Assembly (NCBI RefSeq): GCF_000938265.1
Contig: NZ_JYFC01000002.1
Coordinates: 124,001-188,000 of the forward strand
DNA length: 64,000 nt
Reading direction: 5' to 3'
Origin: Agreia bicolorata
GTDB taxonomy: Bacteria; Actinomycetota; Actinomycetes; Actinomycetales; Microbacteriaceae
Numbering within the stretch: position 1 is the first letter of the stretch; every line of letters begins with the position of its first letter. The notes beneath the pieces are model-generated. The model worked only from the letters and a program-made list of their open reading frames with translations, did no database searches and was not told where the DNA came from. This document shows positions 60,370-64,000 of the stretch, in pieces. Both the position numbers and the translations under genes were made by a program.

Positions 60370-61425
60370 CTAGGCTCCGGAGGCAGGGGCCGCCGTGCTT
60401 TGGCGTTCGATCAGGGTCGTTGGGATGACGGCCACTCCGCGCGAGGTGCTGTTGCCGTCGATCTGATCGAGGAGCTTCTCGAGGCACAGCCGGCCCACGG
60501 CGCCGAAGTCCTGGTGAACGGTCGTCAGGGGCGGCCAGAATGAGCTGGCCTCCTGCATGTCGTCGAAGCCGACGACGCTGATGCGGCCGGGCACGGCGAT
60601 GTCGTTCTCGTGAAATGCCCTCATCAGCCCAAGTGCCATCTGGTCGTTCGCCGCAAAGACCGCCGTGACGTCACCGCGTTTCGCAAGTTCGAGGCCGCAG
60701 AGGTAGCCGGAGTTCGTCGTCCAGTCGCCGATGAGAACCTCAGGTACGTCGGCGCCTGCCGCGACCAGAGTCGCCTCCCACGAGTCGCGGCGACGCGACG
60801 CACTGAAAGAGCCTTCCGGCCCTGACACGTGCCAGACGGTTCGGTGACCGAGCTCGAGCAGGTGCCGGGTGGCGTCGCGGGCTCCTGCCGCCTGGTCGGT
60901 GTCGACGACGCTGTACTTGTCGCCCGCGTCGGAGTCGACGATCACCACGGGCAGGCCCGTGGGCAGCGAGACGTCTGAGCGGTCGAGGATATGGGACTCG
61001 ACGATCACGATGATGCCGTCGACGGCGTGCTCACCGAGACGATCGAACGCCCCGAGGAGTTCCACCTGGGTGGGCAGGGCGATGGGGATCAGGGTGATGG
61101 AGTAGCCGGCCTGCGCGGCGGCGGTCGCAATCGCGTCGAGAGTGCGCATGTTGCCGAAGGTCGACAGGGTGAACATGATCACGCCGATCGACTTGAACCG
61201 GCCCGTCTTGAGGGCTCGCGCTGCGCTGTTCGGGCGGTAGCCGATCTCGTTCATCGCCGCCACGACCCTGTCTTTGGTCGACGGATCGACATTGGTCAGG
61301 CCGTTCGCCACCCGCGAGACGGTCTGGGCGGAGACTCCCGCGATCGCTGCCACGTCGGCCATCGAGGGGCCGCGCGGGGGGCGCTGTTGCGCATCTAAGA
61401 CGACATCGTCTGAGCGAGGGTTCAC
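60370..61425 (-). CDS. LacI-family regulator of the downstream sugar ABC operon
   Basis: 351 residues. The headpiece PSMADVAAIAGVSAQTVSRVANGLTNVDPSTKDRVV starts about 20 residues in, followed by YRPNSAARALKTGR and a sugar-binding domain (VDGIIVIVES, LLELGHRTVWHVSGPEGS, TAVFAANDQMALGLMRAFHE, ISVVGFDD). The two operators at 61471 and 61504 lie between it and the divergent permease gene, so it represses that operon and itself. Confidence 0.92.
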   Translation of the reverse strand: MNPRSDDVVLDAQQRPPRGPSMADVAAIAGVSAQTVSRVANGLTNVDPSTKDRVVAAMNEIGYRPNSAARALKTGRFKSIGVIMFTLSTFGNMRTLDAIATAAAQAGYSITLIPIALPTQVELLGAFDRLGEHAVDGIIVIVESHILDRSDVSLPTGLPVVIVDSDAGDKYSVVDTDQAAGARDATRHLLELGHRTVWHVSGPEGSFSASRRRDSWEATLVAAGADVPEVLIGDWTTNSGYLCGLELAKRGDVTAVFAANDQMALGLMRAFHENDIAVPGRISVVGFDDMQEASSFWPPLTTVHQDFGAVGRLCLEKLLDQIDGNSTSRGVAVIPTTLIERQSTAAPASGA

Positions 61426-61470
61426 TGTTCTCCGGAATCTGCGCGATTAATCACAGCTGAGCGTGCCACT

Positions 61471-61517
61471 TGTTTACGTAAACATGCTAGCGTGATCGAA
61501 TCGTGTTTGCGTAAACA
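61471..61517. promoter_or_regulatory. Two LacI operators before the second sugar ABC operon
   Basis: TGTTTACGTAAACA (61471-61484) is a perfect palindrome, and TGTTTGCGTAAACA (61504-61517) matches it with one change. Their centres are 33 bp apart, about three helical turns, so cooperative binding on one DNA face is likely. Confidence 0.85.
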
Positions 61518-61582
61518 TTCCGAAGCTAGAGGATGAGCGCTCACTCCCGACGCGAGACTCAAGAGAAGAATGAGAAAGTGAA

Positions 61583-62518
61583 ATGACGACGGTGTCACAG
61601 AATCGGCCCACGGCGGTCGCGCCGCGGTTGGGCCGAGGTTCCGCTCCGCACAAGGCAAAGCGGGATTGGACAGGCTGGAAGTTCATCGGCCCGTTCATGC
61701 TCATTTTCGCGTTCGTCCTGATCGCTCCGGTGGTGTACTCGATCTACCTGAGCTTCTTCAAGGATCAGCTCGTCGGCGGCAACTCCTTCGTCGGGTTCGC
61801 CAACTACATCCAGGTACTCGGCGACTCCAAGTTCTGGGAATCGCTCGGCCGAGTGTCGATCTTCCTCGTCGTGCAGGTGCCGATCATGCTTCTGCTGGCG
61901 CTGTTCGCCGCGCTGGCCATCGATAGCGCCCGCCTGCACTTCCCGGCGTTCTTCCGCATCAGCATCTTCTTGCCCTACGCCGTGCCGGCCGTCGTTGCGA
62001 CGCTCATGTGGGGATTCATGTACGGCGTGCGCTTCGGCCTCGTCGCCAACATCAACGACTTCTTCGGCATCTCTCTGCCCGACCCGCTCTCGAACAGCTG
62101 GGTACTGGCGTCGATCGGAAACATCGTCACGTGGGAGTTCGTCGGCTACAACATGCTGCTCTTCTATGCTGCTCTTCGGGTCATTCCGACCGATCTCTAC
62201 GAGGCGGCCGAACTCGACGGCGCCAACCATCTGCGCATCATCCGCAACATCAAGCTGCCGGCCCTCCGCCCCGCCATCGTGATCGGAACGATCTTCTCGA
62301 TCATCGGAAGCTTCCAGCTCTTCAACGAGCCGAACATTCTGAAGCCGCTCGCGAAGAACACCATCGTCACGTCGTTCACGCCGAACATGTACGCCTACAA
62401 CCTGTCGTTCTCGGGTCAGCAGTACAACTACGCGGCCACGATCGCGATCATCATGGGCGTCGCCACCGCGGTGATCGCCCTCGTCGTTCAAAACCGCGGC
62501 TCGCGAAAGGAGGTCTGA
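61583..62518 (+). CDS. Sugar ABC transporter permease (MalF-type)
   Basis: 311 residues with six helices, starting GWKFIGPFMLIFAFVLIAPVVYSIYLSFFKDQL. The EAA loop is LYEAAELDGANHLRIIRNIKLPALRPAI. GAGAAAGTGAAATG precedes the start. First gene of a three-gene set (permease, permease, binding protein) whose cargo enzymes must lie beyond the window. The sugar is unknown. Confidence 0.93.
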   Translation: MTTVSQNRPTAVAPRLGRGSAPHKAKRDWTGWKFIGPFMLIFAFVLIAPVVYSIYLSFFKDQLVGGNSFVGFANYIQVLGDSKFWESLGRVSIFLVVQVPIMLLLALFAALAIDSARLHFPAFFRISIFLPYAVPAVVATLMWGFMYGVRFGLVANINDFFGISLPDPLSNSWVLASIGNIVTWEFVGYNMLLFYAALRVIPTDLYEAAELDGANHLRIIRNIKLPALRPAIVIGTIFSIIGSFQLFNEPNILKPLAKNTIVTSFTPNMYAYNLSFSGQQYNYAATIAIIMGVATAVIALVVQNRGSRKEV

Positions 62519-62519
62519 G

Positions 62520-63467
62520 ATGACCCAGGCCACAATTTCCGTTCCGGCAGCAGATGCCCGGTCCAGCAAGCGAGCGTCGTCGCGCGCCACGAGGCACACC
62601 CGCTCGCTCAAAGGTCGTGGCGTGCACCAGCGCCGCTCGATCCTGCTCACTGTCGTCATGGCCGTTATGGTCGTGTACGCGCTCTTCCCCCTGTTCTGGC
62701 TCTTCGTCAGCTCGACCAAGACCCAGTCGGAGCTGCTCAGTTCATTCGGCCTGTGGTTCAGCGGTGACTTCTCGCTGTTCGACAACATCGCGCAGACCCT
62801 GACCTACGGCAACGGAGAATTCGTTCGCTGGTTCGGCAACACGCTGCTGTATGTCGTGGTCGGTGCGGGCGGTGCCACCCTCCTCGCTGCTCTCGGCGGC
62901 TACGGCCTCGCCAAGTTCAACTTTCCCGGCAAGAAGGTCGTCTTCGCCGTCGTGCTCGGGGCGGTCGCCATCCCGGGCACTGCCCTCGCCGTGCCGACCT
63001 TCCTGATGTTCAGTCAGCTGGGCCTGACCAACACACCCTGGTCGATCATCCTGCCCTCGCTGATCAGCCCGTTCGGTCTCTATCTGATCTGGACCTACGC
63101 CCTCGATGCCGTGCCGACCGAGGTGCTCGAGGCTGCGCGCATGGACGGAGCCGGCGAGATGCGCACGTTCTTCACGATCTCGCTGCGCCTGCTCACCCCG
63201 GGCATCGTCACGGTTCTGCTGTTCACCGTGGTGGCCACCTGGAACAACTACTTCCTGCCCTTGATCATGCTGTCGGAGCCCACCTGGTACCCGCTCACGG
63301 TCGGGCTCAATCAGTGGAACGCACAGTCCCAGACCGTGGGAGGCGACGCGATCTACAACCTCGTCGTCACCGGCTCGCTGCTCACGATCGTTCCGATCAT
63401 CGTGGCGTTCCTGTTCTTGCAGAAGTACTGGCAGTCCGGCCTCTCCGCCGGAAGCGTCAAGGCGTGA
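62520..63467 (+). CDS. Sugar ABC transporter permease (MalG-type)
   Basis: 315 residues. The N-terminal cytosolic basic tail (SSKRASSRATRHTRSLKGRG) is followed by six helices (SILLTVVMAVMVVYALFPLFWLFVSS onward). The EAA loop is EVLEAARMDGAGEMRTFFTISLRLLTPGI. The ATG at 62520 is one base after the previous stop, with AAAGGAGG upstream, implying coupled translation. Confidence 0.93.
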   Translation: MTQATISVPAADARSSKRASSRATRHTRSLKGRGVHQRRSILLTVVMAVMVVYALFPLFWLFVSSTKTQSELLSSFGLWFSGDFSLFDNIAQTLTYGNGEFVRWFGNTLLYVVVGAGGATLLAALGGYGLAKFNFPGKKVVFAVVLGAVAIPGTALAVPTFLMFSQLGLTNTPWSIILPSLISPFGLYLIWTYALDAVPTEVLEAARMDGAGEMRTFFTISLRLLTPGIVTVLLFTVVATWNNYFLPLIMLSEPTWYPLTVGLNQWNAQSQTVGGDAIYNLVVTGSLLTIVPIIVAFLFLQKYWQSGLSAGSVKA

Positions 63468-63530
63468 TCCGTATACCTACCCATCCCCAGCATCACCTGT
63501 TCAACACCACAAGGAAGTGAAAGGCACATC

Positions 63531-64000
63531 ATGACGATTCGCAGCACACGACGCCTCCGCAGGGGCGCCGCAGCTCTCACCGGCGTTCTCGCCCTGGGCC
63601 TCGCGCTCTCGGCCTGCTCCTCGGCAGGCGGAAGCGCCGAGACCGGCAACGCCGACGACATCGCAAAGGCTCTCGACACCGAGACCACAATCACGGTGTG
63701 GGCCTGGGCGCCCGCCGTTGAGCAGATCGCCAAGGACTTCGAGAAAGAGCACCCGAAGATCACGGTCAACGTCGTGAACGCCGGTACCGGCAACGACCAG
63801 TACGTGAAGCTGCAGAACGCGATCAAGGCCGGATCGGGCGCTCCCGACGTCGCCCAGATCGAGTACTACGCCCTGCCGCAGTTCGCGCTGAGCGACTCGC
63901 TCGTCGACCTCAAGGGCTTCGGTTTCGACTCCTTCTCTGACAAGTACACCGACAGCACCTGGAATTCGGTGAACCTCGACGGCGGCGTCTACGCCCTGCC
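63531..64000 (+). CDS. Sugar ABC transporter substrate-binding lipoprotein (C-terminus cut by window)
   Basis: 156 codons from ATG 63531 to the window edge with no stop. The signal peptide is basic then hydrophobic (RRLRRGAAALTGVLALGLAL) and ends in lipobox LSAC (Cys about 29), followed by a Ser/Gly linker. The SBP_bac_1 start TITVWAWAPAVEQIAKDFEKEHPKITVNVV, then IKAGSGAPDVAQIEYYALPQF follow. AAGGAAGTGAAAGG lies upstream. It is the binding component for the two permeases before it. Confidence 0.93.
   Translation, partial: MTIRSTRRLRRGAAALTGVLALGLALSACSSAGGSAETGNADDIAKALDTETTITVWAWAPAVEQIAKDFEKEHPKITVNVVNAGTGNDQYVKLQNAIKAGSGAPDVAQIEYYALPQFALSDSLVDLKGFGFDSFSDKYTDSTWNSVNLDGGVYAL

Overview
The window is 64 kb of high-GC DNA with actinobacterial gene content, most like a free-living member of the Microbacteriaceae. 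The pointers are GTG starts and ATGA/GTGA operon overlaps, a PutA/LysR pair, PGPGW, CYTH-CHAD and F420-type PPOX proteins, a small DUF7882-like protein, and many copies of the intergenic repeat TTCCCTGAGC-N-TGTCGAAGGG. The genus is inference. There are about 60 protein genes, two of them cut by the window edges, and one tRNA. I see no rRNA, insertion sequence, prophage or CRISPR array.

Layout. 1-5157 (minus strand): a proline-rich membrane protein (cut), an isocitrate lyase/PEP-mutase-family enzyme, phosphoketolase and a PGPGW membrane protein. 5339-9508: fructose PTS operon (DeoR repressor, 1-phosphofructokinase, EIIABC, HPr), closed by a long convergent hairpin. 9594-18365: HxlR/VOC pair, aldo-keto reductase, lactonase with divergent MarR, CYTH-CHAD, M18 aminopeptidase. 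18390-31407: amino-acid and peptide block with PutA and divergent LysR, a DksA-type zinc finger, Xaa-Pro aminopeptidase, and an Lrp regulator divergent from a five-gene peptide ABC operon. 31657-34354: two regulator/membrane-protein pairs (PadR and GntR/YtrA types). 34861-41568: LacI-controlled alpha-xyloside uptake and hydrolysis (binding protein, two permeases, GH31 alpha-xylosidase). 41914-45889: dicarboxylate symporter DctA divergent from a CitA/DcuS-type two-component system. 46593-53351: GntR/MFS pair, DMT exporter, NfeD/flotillin pair, several small conserved proteins and an F420-type PPOX protein. 53381-54133: acetolactate decarboxylase. 54533-57601: a large STAND/NLR-like protein in AT-richer DNA beside tRNA-Gly(CCC). 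58271-64000: RDD protein, dCTP deaminase, and a second LacI/sugar-ABC operon running off the end.

Two things stand out. (1) The 1022-residue protein at 54533-57601 joins an N-terminal PD-(D/E)xK-like (Cap4/DUF4297-like) segment, an NB-ARC/STAND NTPase and a C-terminal helical-repeat region. It looks like a one-gene antiviral NLR and is the best candidate for an undescribed system. (2) The intergenic spaces carry at least four families of short palindromic repeats, called R1-R4 here. R1, R2 and R3 occur in a fixed order at more than one locus, some copies form very strong hairpins between convergent genes, and one R1 copy lies inside a permease coding region.

Regulation is unusually readable. 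Clear operator-like dyads sit beside the LacI (two systems), GntR, MarR, PadR, YtrA-like and LysR regulators.
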